A stretch of 64,000 bases of DNA, taken from positions 1-64,000 of the forward strand of contig CAISJV010000006.1 in NCBI GenBank assembly GCA_903885795.1, in the 5' to 3' direction. Origin of the DNA: an uncultured delta proteobacterium (GTDB lineage Bacteria > Desulfobacterota > Syntrophia > Syntrophales > UBA8958). Under the pieces are notes generated by a model. That model did not search any database. It saw nothing but the letters and a program-made list of their open reading frames with translations, and was not told the origin of the DNA. The translations under genes were made by a program, and so were the position numbers. Numbering within the stretch: the first letter of the stretch is position 1; every line of letters starts with the position of its first letter. Positions 9,907 to 18,885 of the stretch are shown piece by piece.

Positions 9907-10377
9907 CTATCGTGACATGGTACCGCTGGAATCGGGGGAAGTATTGTAAAGAGGCAACTCCTGCGGTTGAGCGCTTATCACCGGGGGAGATCCCTGCTGT
10001 AACTGCGATCTAGCCGCCGGTGTAGATCCCGGAGGCGACGGCGCATTTTTCCCTGGGGAAACACCCTGCTGGAGAGGCGCATCCGGTTTGACATATACCG
10101 GTTTCCCCTTGATGGTGAAGCGTCCTTTTTCGAGGGCTTGGACGATTTTTGCCGTCGTGGTTTTCCTATCGTCAAAGGTGATGACGACAACCCCTTCCTT
10201 GGGCATCTCGAATTTGCTGACCCCGTCCGTAGCTCTCAGGATGGACCCCATCCTGGCCCGGTCCCCTCAGGAGCTGCAGCCGGGAACGCTTAATTGAACC
10301 GCTTTGGTATCGGCCCAGGCAAGCTGTCCGCTCCCCATCATGATAACCAAACACAGGGCGAAAATAAAGTTCTTCAT
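9907..10377 (-). CDS. Periplasmic HMA-domain selenoprotein (C-x-x-Sec), MerP-like
   Basis: Read through one in-frame TGA (10267-10269), this is a 156-aa protein. It has a signal peptide (1-22), a heavy-metal-associated fold (about 25-90) and a Pro/Gln/Ser-rich tail. The metal or redox motif is C34-S-S-Sec37 in the place where MerP/CopZ proteins carry C-x-x-C, after the conserved V-P-G. Downstream D-G-V-S-K and the V-x-I-T-F-D-D strand match HMA proteins, so both sides of the TGA belong to one domain. A hairpin of bacterial SECIS geometry follows the TGA. Standard gene calling would report only the fragment from 10251. Function is inferred: metal binding or thiol/selenol redox in the periplasm. 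No partner gene is adjacent. Confidence 0.85.
10237..10266 (-). promoter_or_regulatory. Candidate bacterial SECIS element
   Basis: Eleven nucleotides after the TGA begins a perfect 6-bp stem, CAGGAT/ATCCTG, closing a 7-nt loop GGGGTCC. The loop starts 18 nt after the TGA and opens with guanines. Known bSECIS elements place the apical loop about 16-37 nt from the UGA with a G in its first positions, so the geometry fits SelB-dependent recoding. Confidence 0.75.
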
Positions 10378-10482
10378 GATATTCTTTCAAGCTCCTTTTT
10401 TATTACTTCGCCTCATATTTTCAATTTGTCAAGTAGCAAAGAAGCTGTTACATAGTCGCCGGTTCATGAAAGGAAACACGAT

Positions 10483-11079
10483 ATGAGTCTTATTCTTAGC
10501 CATCCCCTGATCCTTGCCTCCGCCTCTCCCCGCCGGGAGGAGCTGTTGCGCCTTTTGGGGCTGGATTTCCAGGTTATCCCCAGCCAGACGGACGAGACAT
10601 TTTTCATTAGCGAAAAACCTGGCGAACACGTCCTGAGATTAGCAGAAAACAAGGCCTACACCATCGCCCAGGTTTATCCCCAAGCATGGGTTCTGGGGGC
10701 CGACACTATTGTGGTCATTGACGGTGAGGTCCTGGGCAAGCCGGCCGATTCATTCGAAGCAGGGCGGATGCTTGAAAAACTAAGCGGCCGTACCCACGAG
10801 GTCTTTACGGGCTTTGCCCTTTTGCGCCTGTCCGGACACGTCGCCATCAAGGAAGAGGTCCGGGCCGCCGTCACCTTTCGTAATATTTCCGAAGATGAAA
10901 AAATGTGGTATATAAAGTCTCCCGAACCCTATGACAAGGCCGGGGCCTACGCCGTTCAGGGTTTAGGGGCCTTCTTCATCAGGGAGATTCAAGGCTCCTA
11001 CACTAATGTCATGGGATTGCCCCTCTGTGAGGTCGTGGATGCTTTGAAAAGGACCGGAGCACTGGTATTCGACATATGA
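10483..11079 (+). CDS. maf: Maf-family nucleoside triphosphate pyrophosphatase
   Basis: A 198-aa Maf/YhdE-type house-cleaning enzyme hydrolysing dTTP/UTP and modified nucleotides. It has the N-terminal L-A-S-A-S-P-R-R-E-E-L motif, the Q-T-D-E site and the G-A-D-T-I-V catalytic aspartate. It opens a tightly coupled run: its stop overlaps the next start (ATGA at 11076), so co-translation with the YggS gene is likely. Confidence 0.92.
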   Translation: MSLILSHPLILASASPRREELLRLLGLDFQVIPSQTDETFFISEKPGEHVLRLAENKAYTIAQVYPQAWVLGADTIVVIDGEVLGKPADSFEAGRMLEKLSGRTHEVFTGFALLRLSGHVAIKEEVRAAVTFRNISEDEKMWYIKSPEPYDKAGAYAVQGLGAFFIREIQGSYTNVMGLPLCEVVDALKRTGALVFDI

Positions 11080-11798
11080 CGATAACGGAAAATGCGATCA
11101 GGCAGAACGCCGAGGATATCCGGCAACGAGTGGCGGCGGCAGCCGCCAGATCGGGGCGCCGTGCTGACGGTGTGCGCCTCATGGCAGTCACGAAGACCGT
11201 GGACGACCAGCGAATCCTTGCCGCCATTGCCGCCGGCGTGGACATTATCGGGGAGAATTACGTCCAGGAGGCGAAACGAAAGATCGAACTCATGGGACGG
11301 CCCCTGGAATGGCATCTCATCGGTCATCTGCAGACGAACAAGGCCAAATACGCCGTCAAGCTTTTCGACATGATCCATTCAGTGGACCGGATGGACGTAG
11401 CCCTGGAACTGAACCGGCGAGCGGCCAAGGAAGATCGGCTGATAAAGATCCTCGTCGAGGTGAACATCAGCGGGGAAGCGACGAAGCGAGGTATCGACGG
11501 GGGGGACGCAGCAGGACTGGTAAAGGAGGTTTCCCATTTCGAGCACCTCTCCATTCAGGGACTCATGACCATGGCGCCATGGTTTGACGATCCCGAAGAG
11601 GCGCGTCCATGTTTTGCCGCCCTGAGATCGTTACGGAATCGGATAGCGGACGCAGGCATCCCCGGGGTGACCATGGGGGAACTTTCCATGGGCATGTCGG
11701 GGGATTTCGAAATTGCAGTTGAGGAGGGAGCGACCATCATCAGGATCGGCCGGTCTCTTTTCGGAGAACGACCGGTCAAGGAGGGAACGCCGACATGA
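11076..11798 (+). CDS. YggS-family PLP-binding protein
   Basis: A 240-aa pyridoxal-phosphate homeostasis protein (YggS/PROSC/YlmE family), with a TIM-barrel fold like alanine racemase but no second domain. The PLP lysine is in M-A-V-T-K-T-V near residue 36. G-E-N-Y-V-Q-E, W-H-L-I-G-H-L-Q-T-N-K and the C-terminal L-S-M-G-M-S-G-D-F-E phosphate-binding motif are conserved. It overlaps the genes on both sides by 4 nt (ATGA), indicating one transcript with translational coupling. Confidence 0.92.
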   Translation: MTITENAIRQNAEDIRQRVAAAAARSGRRADGVRLMAVTKTVDDQRILAAIAAGVDIIGENYVQEAKRKIELMGRPLEWHLIGHLQTNKAKYAVKLFDMIHSVDRMDVALELNRRAAKEDRLIKILVEVNISGEATKRGIDGGDAAGLVKEVSHFEHLSIQGLMTMAPWFDDPEEARPCFAALRSLRNRIADAGIPGVTMGELSMGMSGDFEIAVEEGATIIRIGRSLFGERPVKEGTPT

Positions 11799-12616
11799 AC
11801 AACGTTTATCTGCTTGTATTCGTCTATGTTTTTCTTACCCTGGTTTTCCTGTTTATCGCCAAGAAAATCGCGGACAAGCTTACCAGTTTCGACGACGATC
11901 TGGCCATTCAGGAGGATGGTAATATCGCCGTCGCCCTGCGGCGTTTCGGTCTCTTTCTGGGCCTGGGCGTAGCGATGACGGGGGTCATGGGCGGGGGGTT
12001 GTCCAGACTCGACATGATGACCTTCATCCTCGATGGAGGTGTCGCCATCGTGCTCTTTTTCTGCGCCCATTACATCAACGATTATCTCCTGGTTCCTGGT
12101 ATCCGGAACAATAACCTGATCAAGGAAGGCAATATCCCCACCGGTCTGGTCGAGGCGGGAAGTTTTCTGGCCACGGGGATTCTCCTCAACGGCGCCTTTG
12201 CCGGCGAAGAAGGGCCGCTCCTATCGGCGGTGATCTTTTTCCTGCTGGGTCAATCCTTTCTGGTCATCGCCGTGAAAATCCATCAAAGAGTTTACCACTT
12301 CAATGTCACCGCCTGTCTGCAGGAGCGGAACATGGGCGCCGGAGTCACCGTCGCCGGGCTTCTTGTCTCCTATAGCTTCATCCTCAGGTCAACGATTGCC
12401 GGCAGCTTCACCGGCTGGGCGGAGAGCCTGGGGTACTTTTTAGCCAGCGCCCTGACCGGTATCATCGGACTTTTTATCTTCCAGCGGCTGGCCGGTTTCA
12501 TCTTCCTTGCCAAGATCCGAATCACCGATGAAATAAACCGGTCGAACACAGCCGCCGCCATTCTCGTTCAGGGGATTACTATCACCCTCGCCCTGATCAT
12601 CAGCCGTCTGATCTGA
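11795..12616 (+). CDS. DUF350-domain membrane protein
   Basis: A 273-aa integral membrane protein with about eight hydrophobic segments in two similar halves, consistent with two DUF350 (YjfL-like) units. It is followed by a lipoprotein and a glutathionylspermidine-synthase-like ATP-grasp gene, the same association as E. coli yjfL/yjfM/yjfC and ygiB/ygiC. The biochemical role is not established; envelope maintenance is the usual suggestion. It overlaps the preceding gene by 4 nt. Confidence 0.85.
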   Translation: MNNVYLLVFVYVFLTLVFLFIAKKIADKLTSFDDDLAIQEDGNIAVALRRFGLFLGLGVAMTGVMGGGLSRLDMMTFILDGGVAIVLFFCAHYINDYLLVPGIRNNNLIKEGNIPTGLVEAGSFLATGILLNGAFAGEEGPLLSAVIFFLLGQSFLVIAVKIHQRVYHFNVTACLQERNMGAGVTVAGLLVSYSFILRSTIAGSFTGWAESLGYFLASALTGIIGLFIFQRLAGFIFLAKIRITDEINRSNTAAAILVQGITITLALIISRLI

Positions 12617-12626
12617 GAGGTCAGCT

Positions 12627-13283
12627 ATGGAAAAACCAAAGGTGAGCAAAAAAATCCTGGTCGGCGGCATCTTCTTCCTCGCCCAGACACTACTGGCCGG
12701 TTGCGATTCGGGACCGGAACCCAAGGCCCTCAAGAATCCCGGCGCCCATGGGGAATGGGAGATTGAAAACGATATGGCCGATAAACCGGCCGGGGTCATG
12801 ACGGAAGTGGCGGAAGTCGCCCCCGACAGTTTCCGTATCGTCAACGAATATCCCAGCCGGACCACAGGCGTCGTCGTCAACCGGATGAACGGTCTGCGGG
12901 AGACAATCCCGGCAGAAAATCTCGAAACGGTCATGGGCCCGCCGGGACAGCAACCGGGAGGATTCGGCCTGGGACCGGTTCTAGCCTCCGGGCTCGCGGG
13001 TTACATGATGGGGCGGAACACCTCGCTGAACCCCGCCGTTTACAGGAATTCCGATCTCTATGCCCAAAGCCTGGCCAACAGAGAGCTCGTTGAGCGGCGC
13101 ATCAGGGAAGAGGAACAAAAACGGCCCGGATGGAGTGGACGAAGCTATTATTACGGCTATGGACGGCGTTATGACGGACAGGATCATACCCTCCGCACTC
13201 CTGACGGTTCGATGAAGACGTCCAGCGCCCGTTCCGGATTCTTCTCCCATTTCACAAGCGGTACGCGCAGCTTCTCCGGCTGA
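12627..13283 (+). CDS. Lipoprotein accompanying DUF350 and GSP-synthase-like genes
   Basis: A 218-aa protein whose signal peptide ends in a lipobox (L-L-A-G-C, residues 23-27), so it should be lipid-anchored. The mature part has a small beta-rich section, a Gly-rich stretch about 110-130 and a Tyr/Gly/Ser-rich C-terminus. By position it is the counterpart of YgiB/YjfM (DUF1190), although I cannot see clear DUF1190 similarity. RBS GAGG lies 8-9 nt upstream of the ATG. It starts 10 nt after the DUF350 gene. Confidence 0.72.
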   Translation: MEKPKVSKKILVGGIFFLAQTLLAGCDSGPEPKALKNPGAHGEWEIENDMADKPAGVMTEVAEVAPDSFRIVNEYPSRTTGVVVNRMNGLRETIPAENLETVMGPPGQQPGGFGLGPVLASGLAGYMMGRNTSLNPAVYRNSDLYAQSLANRELVERRIREEEQKRPGWSGRSYYYGYGRRYDGQDHTLRTPDGSMKTSSARSGFFSHFTSGTRSFSG

Positions 13284-13345
13284 AAATGAAACATTTATGA
13301 AATTCTCATTACGGTTCCCATCACAAGGGGCATGAATTAAATGAG

Positions 13346-14536
13346 TTGCCGAGACTTTTTCAGATGAAATTGGTCCCCGTTCAGCCCATCCCGGAGAGCG
13401 TTTACAAAAAAGTCGGCTTCTACTGGTACGAGACTCCGGAAAAGCCGCCCTATATCGCCGACGAACTCGTCGTCATCAGCCCGGAGGAGGGCGACGCCTA
13501 TTACAGCGCCGCCGGCGAACTGTACGACCTTTTTATCACGGCGGGACAACACGTCATCGATCATCGCCTCTATGAGGAACTCGATATTCCACCGACCCTT
13601 ATCCCGTTGATTGAGGAGACCTGGAATGACGATGCCCATTTTCATCTGATCGGACGTTTTGATCTGGCCGGCGGCCTCGACGGACAACCGATCAAACTTA
13701 TCGAATTCAACGCCGACACGCCGTCCCTGATCTTTGAGGTCGCCCTTATTCAGTGGCTCCTCCTCAGACACAACAATCTCGATGAGGAGCGGCAATATAA
13801 CCGCCTCTATGAAACCCTAAAAGAATCCTTCACTAGGATCAGGAAGATCCATAACGCCGCCGGTGAGGACGACAGCCCCATTACCTGCGCCCTGTTTTCC
13901 TGCTTCAATCTGGGCAGGGAGGATGAAAACACCACCCGGCTCCTGGAAGAGATTGCCTACGAATCGGGATTTATCACCTCTTTCGAATATATCGAAGGTG
14001 TGACCTTCTCCGACGAAAAAGGCATCGGCAACAGCGAAGGCGATATCTGCGACTACTGGTTCAAACTGGTTCCCTACGAACTCATGGTTTCGGAAGAGCC
14101 GGAACTTGTCAAAATACTGACCTCCATCGTCGGGAATCGAAAAACAGTCATCCTCAATCCGCCCTACTCCCTGCTGTTTCAATCGAAAGGCCTGTTGAAT
14201 GTCCTCTGGGATCTCTTCCCCCACCATCCCCTGCTTCTGGAGACTGCCCGGGAACCGCTGCCGGGAAGATCGTGGGTGGAAAAGAAAACCTTTGGCAGAG
14301 AAGGGGCCAACATCCGGATCCTCGGTCCGACCGGAGAGCTGCTGGCAAGCACAACCGGGGAATACCGGAATTTTCAGGCAGTTTATCAGGAATTTACGGA
14401 GCTCCCCCGGGACAGCGCCGGAAAAAGCTACCAGGCAGGCGTCTTTTTCTCCTATGAACCATGTGGCCTCGGCTTCCGCCGGGAAAGTGGCATTATTCAG
14501 AATTTTTCACAGTTTATCGGACATTTCGTCGGTTGA
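13346..14536 (+). CDS. Glutathionylspermidine synthase-like ATP-grasp protein
   Basis: A 396-aa protein of the GSP_synth/YgiC family, with an N-terminal pre-ATP-grasp domain and a C-terminal ATP-grasp. Family features include I-E-F-N-A-D-T-P (about 117-124), N-P-P-Y-S-L-L-F-Q-S-K-G-L (about 271-283) and the E-N/F-G-R-E-G-A-N-I loop. It lacks the amidase domain of bifunctional Gsp. It probably ligates an amine to a peptide or glutathione-like carboxylate, but E. coli relatives do not show clear Gsp activity. The TTG at 13346 is the first start; the ATG at 13364 is a good alternative, since neither has a strong RBS. Confidence 0.85.
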   Translation: MPRLFQMKLVPVQPIPESVYKKVGFYWYETPEKPPYIADELVVISPEEGDAYYSAAGELYDLFITAGQHVIDHRLYEELDIPPTLIPLIEETWNDDAHFHLIGRFDLAGGLDGQPIKLIEFNADTPSLIFEVALIQWLLLRHNNLDEERQYNRLYETLKESFTRIRKIHNAAGEDDSPITCALFSCFNLGREDENTTRLLEEIAYESGFITSFEYIEGVTFSDEKGIGNSEGDICDYWFKLVPYELMVSEEPELVKILTSIVGNRKTVILNPPYSLLFQSKGLLNVLWDLFPHHPLLLETAREPLPGRSWVEKKTFGREGANIRILGPTGELLASTTGEYRNFQAVYQEFTELPRDSAGKSYQAGVFFSYEPCGLGFRRESGIIQNFSQFIGHFVG

Positions 14537-14611
14537 CATTTTCGCGGCAATCATGATAGGGCAACTCCCCTGAAAAAAGGAAGACATCCCGGCGGGAATT
14601 TGGAGGTTACC

Positions 14612-15244
14612 ATGTTTTTAAAACAGATACAGGTCGGTCAGATGGCTGTTTTCGCCTATCTGCTCGGTGACGAGGAAACGGGAGAGGCTTTTGTGATTGA
14701 TCCGGCGGCGGAAACATCCAAACTTGTTTCCCTGGCAGAAAAAAACAATTTGAAAATTAAATATATTGTCAATACCCACGGCCATGTGGATCATATAGCC
14801 GGCAATCAGGACATGAAGGAGCGCACGGGGGCCAAAATCATCATTCATGAGGGGGACGCCGAAATGCTCGTCTCCACTCCCGCCATGTATCTCCGCATGT
14901 TCGGGGCCAAGCAGTCCCCTCCTGCCGACATCATCGTCAAGGAGGGGGATGTAATTACCTTGGGGAAGGTCTCCCTGGAGGTTATGGCCACCCCCGGACA
15001 TTCCCCCGGCAGCATGTGCCTACGCGGCGACGGTCTGGTTTTCACCGGCGACACCCTGTTTGTGGGCGCCGTAGGCAGGACCGATCTTCCCGGAGGATCA
15101 TGGGACGTCATGGCCCGTTCCCTCAAGGAGAAACTGGCCGTCCTTCCAGACGAAACGAAGGTATTGCCGGGACACAATTACGGCGCCTCCCCAACCTCAA
15201 CGATCGGATATGAGAAGCTGCACAACCCGTTTCTCAAGTTTTGA
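14612..15244 (+). CDS. MBL-fold hydrolase, glyoxalase II-like
   Basis: A 210-aa metallo-beta-lactamase-fold protein of the short hydroxyacylglutathione-hydrolase-like group (YcbL/GloB type). Zinc ligands are in T-H-G-H-V-D-H, then T-P-G-H-S-P-G and F-T-G-D-T-L-F, with the final histidine in L-P-G-H-N-Y-G. I place the start at the ATG 14612 because GGAGG lies just upstream; the TTG at 14600 would absorb that site. It probably hydrolyses a thioester. It sits between the ATP-grasp gene and purC. Confidence 0.87.
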   Translation: MFLKQIQVGQMAVFAYLLGDEETGEAFVIDPAAETSKLVSLAEKNNLKIKYIVNTHGHVDHIAGNQDMKERTGAKIIIHEGDAEMLVSTPAMYLRMFGAKQSPPADIIVKEGDVITLGKVSLEVMATPGHSPGSMCLRGDGLVFTGDTLFVGAVGRTDLPGGSWDVMARSLKEKLAVLPDETKVLPGHNYGASPTSTIGYEKLHNPFLKF

Positions 15245-15274
15245 CATTAATGAAAATAATCAGGGGATCACACG

Positions 15275-16156
15275 ATGAATGATAAGGTTATATCCACATC
15301 CATGCCCGGCCTTCCCTTGATCGGCCGGGGAAAGGTCCGGGACATCTATGCCCTGGATTCCCGGTTGCTCATCGTGGCAACGGATAGGATTTCAGCATTT
15401 GACGTGATCATGCCCAACCCCATCCCGGGCAAAGGAAGGATTCTCACCCGGATGTCCGCCTTCTGGTTCGGTCAGATGGAGGATATAATCGGCAACCACA
15501 TAATATCCATTAATCCCGATGATTACCCCGAAGCGTGCCTGCCCTATCGAGACATCCTGACCGGACGCAGTATGCTGGTGAAAAAGGCGCAACCCCTGCC
15601 CGTGGAATGTATCGTCCGAGGATACCTGAGCGGTTCGGGATGGAAGGATTACCTTCGCAACGGGACCGTTTCCGGAATTCGCCTGCCTGAAGGATTGAAG
15701 GAATCTTCCCGGCTGCCTGAACCAATCTTCACCCCCTCAACAAAGGCCCCGGAGGGTGAACACGATATGGCCATCACCAGGGGGGAAACGGAAAACCTGA
15801 TCGGCACAGAATTGACGGCACGGATTATCGAAGTCAGTATCGCCGTTTATAACCGGGCCGCTGCTCTGGCCCTGGCCCGGGGCATCATTATCGCCGACAC
15901 TAAAATGGAATTCGGCGTTTTTGAAGGAGACCTGATCATCATCGATGAACTCCTCACCCCCGATTCATCCCGATTCTGGCCCCAGGACGACTACGAGGAG
16001 GGAAGAGGACAGAGCAGTTTTGACAAGCAATTCCTCCGGGACTATCTCCTCTCCCTCGCATGGGATCAACGCCCGCCGGCTCCCAACCTTCCTGATGATA
16101 TAATCAGTAAAACCGCTGATAAATATAAGGAAGCACTAAGACGGTTAACCGCTTGA
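15275..16156 (+). CDS. purC: Phosphoribosylaminoimidazole-succinocarboxamide synthase (SAICAR synthetase)
   Basis: A 293-aa enzyme of purine synthesis joining CAIR and aspartate with ATP. It has the N-terminal [10 protein letters not shown] loop, the first signature around [12 protein letters not shown], and the second, [10 protein letters not shown]. The length of about 290 aa matches the longer (yeast-like) bacterial form rather than the 240-aa one. No other pur genes are nearby. Confidence 0.95.
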   Translation: MNDKVISTSMPGLPLIGRGKVRDIYALDSRLLIVATDRISAFDVIMPNPIPGKGRILTRMSAFWFGQMEDIIGNHIISINPDDYPEACLPYRDILTGRSMLVKKAQPLPVECIVRGYLSGSGWKDYLRNGTVSGIRLPEGLKESSRLPEPIFTPSTKAPEGEHDMAITRGETENLIGTELTARIIEVSIAVYNRAAALALARGIIIADTKMEFGVFEGDLIIIDELLTPDSSRFWPQDDYEEGRGQSSFDKQFLRDYLLSLAWDQRPPAPNLPDDIISKTADKYKEALRRLTA

Positions 16157-16172
16157 GATGCACTCATGAACC

Positions 16173-16201
16173 TTGACATAACCGCCCATCGTTATTAAAT
16201 T
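16173..16201 (+). promoter_or_regulatory. Predicted sigma-70 promoter for dnaJ
   Basis: A consensus -35 TTGACA (16173-16178) and TAAATT (16196-16201) are separated by 17 nt. They lie about 75 nt upstream of the dnaJ start, just after the purC stop. Confidence 0.5.
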
Positions 16202-16276
16202 AGCGCCGTTTTTACCACAACCGGAACATCCGGAAACACTAAAACTAAAGACCAGAAGAGAGATTGAAACAAGTCC

Positions 16277-17332
16277 ATGACAAAACGATGTTATTATGAA
16301 ATTCTACAAGTAACCCGCACAGCCACCGAAGAGGATATCAAGAAAAGTTACCGCCGCATGGCGATGCAGCACCATCCGGACCGAAATCCGGGGGATCGGG
16401 AAGCGGAGGACAAATTCAAGGAAGCCGCCGAGGCCTATGAAGTCCTCAGCGACCAGCAAAAAAGAGAGATCTACAATCAATATGGCCACGAGGGATTGAG
16501 CAGTTCGGGATTCCAGGGCTTTTCCGGTGACGACATTTTTTCCAGTTTTGGCGATATCTTCGGCGATATCTTCGGTTTCAGCAACGGACGCTCACGGTCG
16601 CGAAGCGCTGCCCGGGCAGGAGCCGATTTGCGCTATGATATGCAAATCTCTTTCATGGAAGCAGCCTTTGGCCTCTCCAGGGACATCGATATGGACAAAC
16701 ATCAAAGCTGTCATGAGTGCAGCGGGACCGGCTCGGCGCCGGGAACGGCGCCGGAGGTCTGTTCACGTTGTCGCGGCCGTGGTCAGGTCACCCAGTCCAG
16801 CGGCTTCTTCAGTATCAGCACCACCTGCCCGAATTGTCGCGGCGTGGGACAGATCATATCCCACCCCTGCAAGAAATGCCGGGGCGCCGGCCGGGAAAAG
16901 GTTGTCAAAACCGTCCAGATCAAGATTCCTGCCGGCGTCGAGACAGGCTCTCGACTCCGGTTGCGCGGGGAGGGGGAACAAGGAGAACATGGAGGTCCCA
17001 ACGGAGATCTTTATGTTTTCATCCACGTTCAAGAACATGAATTCTTCCAGCGGTCCGATGACGATATTATCTGCCGGATTCCGATTTCTTTTGTCCAGGC
17101 GGCCCTGGGAGACAATATCGAAGTGCCGACCCTGGTGGGAACGGAAAAACTGAAAATTCCCCGGGGCACCCAGAACGGCAAGATCTTTCGTCTGAAGGGG
17201 AAAGGCATTGCCCATCTGCGCGGATTTGGCCGGGGCGATCAGGTCATCGAAACAGTCGTGACCATTCCGACCAATCTCAACCGGCGACAGGAAGAACTCC
17301 TCAAGGAATTCTCCCGCCTCAGCAGCCAATAA
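16277..17332 (+). CDS. dnaJ: Chaperone DnaJ
   Basis: A 351-aa type I J-protein, the cochaperone stimulating DnaK ATPase. The J domain (1-70) has the H-H-P-D tripeptide. A Gly/Phe-rich linker follows (about 75-110). Four C-x-x-C-x-G-x-G zinc repeats lie near residues 145-205 ([32 protein letters not shown]), followed by the C-terminal substrate-binding domains. dnaK and grpE are not adjacent, so this may be a second dnaJ copy or a dispersed arrangement. Confidence 0.93.
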   Translation: MTKRCYYEILQVTRTATEEDIKKSYRRMAMQHHPDRNPGDREAEDKFKEAAEAYEVLSDQQKREIYNQYGHEGLSSSGFQGFSGDDIFSSFGDIFGDIFGFSNGRSRSRSAARAGADLRYDMQISFMEAAFGLSRDIDMDKHQSCHECSGTGSAPGTAPEVCSRCRGRGQVTQSSGFFSISTTCPNCRGVGQIISHPCKKCRGAGREKVVKTVQIKIPAGVETGSRLRLRGEGEQGEHGGPNGDLYVFIHVQEHEFFQRSDDDIICRIPISFVQAALGDNIEVPTLVGTEKLKIPRGTQNGKIFRLKGKGIAHLRGFGRGDQVIETVVTIPTNLNRRQEELLKEFSRLSSQ

Positions 17333-17417
17333 GGCCCTTAACTGCTTCTTTACAGACAGACGCAAATAAGGTAAGAAGATTGTCATCATCACTATCTTTA
17401 TGAGGGAGGAATGGTAC

Positions 17418-17822
17418 ATGAGAAAGAGAATCCGCCGTTCAGTATTACTGCTCGTGGTTGGCTTATTCATCCTGACCGGCTGCGCCGCCGTGCTTGTCGG
17501 CGGGGCCGTTGTGGGCGCCGGCACGGGAACCTACATGTTCATCAACGGAGAATTGAAGACCGACTATAATTACTCTTTTGACAAGGTCTGGTCGGCCGTC
17601 GAAAAAACCGTGGCCGCGATGCGGGGCACTGATGTCGCTCCGGCAAAAGGCATCGGCACCGGCCATATCGATTCGGTGATCAACGGCGAAAAGGTCCGCA
17701 TATCCGTTACCTTCAAAGAAAAAGACATTACCACGGCCGCCGTCAGGGTGGGGATGGTTGGCGATGAAACGGCATCCCGGATGATTCAGGCCAATATCGC
17801 CGACAATCTGGCCAAGAAATAG
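17418..17822 (+). CDS. DUF3568-family lipoprotein
   Basis: A 134-aa lipoprotein with signal peptide and lipobox (F-I-L-T-G-C). A short Gly/Val/Ala hydrophobic stretch follows, then a compact domain beginning L-K-T-D-Y-N-Y-S-F-D-K-V-W-S-A-V-E-K-T-V, characteristic of DUF3568 proteins common in deltaproteobacteria. The ATG at 17418 is chosen because GAGGAGG-like sequence precedes it; an ATG at 17400 includes that site. The function is unknown; it lies 12 nt before a lytic transglycosylase gene. Confidence 0.8.
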   Translation: MRKRIRRSVLLLVVGLFILTGCAAVLVGGAVVGAGTGTYMFINGELKTDYNYSFDKVWSAVEKTVAAMRGTDVAPAKGIGTGHIDSVINGEKVRISVTFKEKDITTAAVRVGMVGDETASRMIQANIADNLAKK

Positions 17823-17834
17823 CAAGGCCGGTAA

Positions 17835-18737
17835 ATGAATTATCGCCTCATGACTTCCCTGCTATGCCTGATCTTGTTGGCATGGACTCCTCCCCTCGTC
17901 CATGGGCAGCAAATCCCGCTGCATCAATGGCCGGACAGACTGACCCTGTGCGGCGAGCGGGTTCCCTTCGAGCGTCAGGACGTATGGGAAATGATGGATC
18001 AATCCTTTGTTTCGTCGGTCTATAATCAGCCACGGGTGATTCTCTGGATCAAAAGAGCTCACCGCTATTTCCCCTATATAGAAAAGCGTCTCCAGGAAAG
18101 AAAACTGCCGGATGACCTCAAATATATCGCTGTCGTGGAAAGTGCCCTGAAGATCTATGCCACATCGAGCGCTAAGGCCGTCGGGCCATGGCAGTTCATT
18201 GAAGGAACGGGGAAGGCGTACGGTCTCCGCAGCGACCGCTGGATCGATGAACGGTACAATTTCGAGCGGGCAACAGAGGCGGCCCTGAACTACCTGACCG
18301 ATCTTCACAAGGAATTCAAAAACTGGGGTCTGGCCATCGCTGCCTATAACTGCGGAGAGAATAGAATGGCCAAGGATTTGAGGGCGCAAGGGGTCAACAA
18401 TTTTTATGACGCCGACCTGCCTCTGGAGACGGAGGCCTATATCTTCAGCATCCTGGCGGCAAAATCAATCCTGTCAAATCCCGCCGCTTACGGCTATTCC
18501 GTCCCGGCCGCAAAAAGGTATCCACCCCTGGAATATGACGAGATTGACCTCTCTGTGAGTCGGGAGACACCCATAACAGCCATCGCCCGCGCCTGCGATA
18601 CAACCTACAAGATCATCAGGGAAATGAATCCGGAAATCCGCCAGAACGCCCTCCCTTCCGGAAACTTCAAGTTGCGCATCCCCAAGGGGAAAGCCCAGGG
18701 ATTCGGCGTCCGCCTGAAAAAAGAGCTGTCCCGGTAA
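17835..18737 (+). CDS. Lytic transglycosylase (MltD-like) with LysM-like tail
   Basis: A 300-aa peptidoglycan-cleaving SLT-fold protein. A signal peptide is at 1-24. The catalytic glutamate is in V-V-E-S-A-L, followed by G-P-W-Q-F-I-E-G-T-G-K-A-Y-G-L and the A-A-Y-N-C-G-E-N motif. The C-terminal 45 residues resemble one LysM repeat (I-T-A-I-A-R-A ... L-R-I-P-K-G), which would bind glycan. It probably acts in the periplasm on cell wall turnover. It is coupled by a short gap to the DUF3568 lipoprotein. Confidence 0.88.
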   Translation: MNYRLMTSLLCLILLAWTPPLVHGQQIPLHQWPDRLTLCGERVPFERQDVWEMMDQSFVSSVYNQPRVILWIKRAHRYFPYIEKRLQERKLPDDLKYIAVVESALKIYATSSAKAVGPWQFIEGTGKAYGLRSDRWIDERYNFERATEAALNYLTDLHKEFKNWGLAIAAYNCGENRMAKDLRAQGVNNFYDADLPLETEAYIFSILAAKSILSNPAAYGYSVPAAKRYPPLEYDEIDLSVSRETPITAIARACDTTYKIIREMNPEIRQNALPSGNFKLRIPKGKAQGFGVRLKKELSR

Positions 18738-18885
18738 AAATCCCGTCAAAATTCCTGTGGATAACCGTATGGATTTCGTGTAAGGGATCGGTCCATTAAG
18801 ACGGATTATTCCCTGCAAGTCGACAAATAACGAAGCATGCAGAAGGCTTCAAAAACAAATTATCTATGTACGGAGGTACAAAAAA

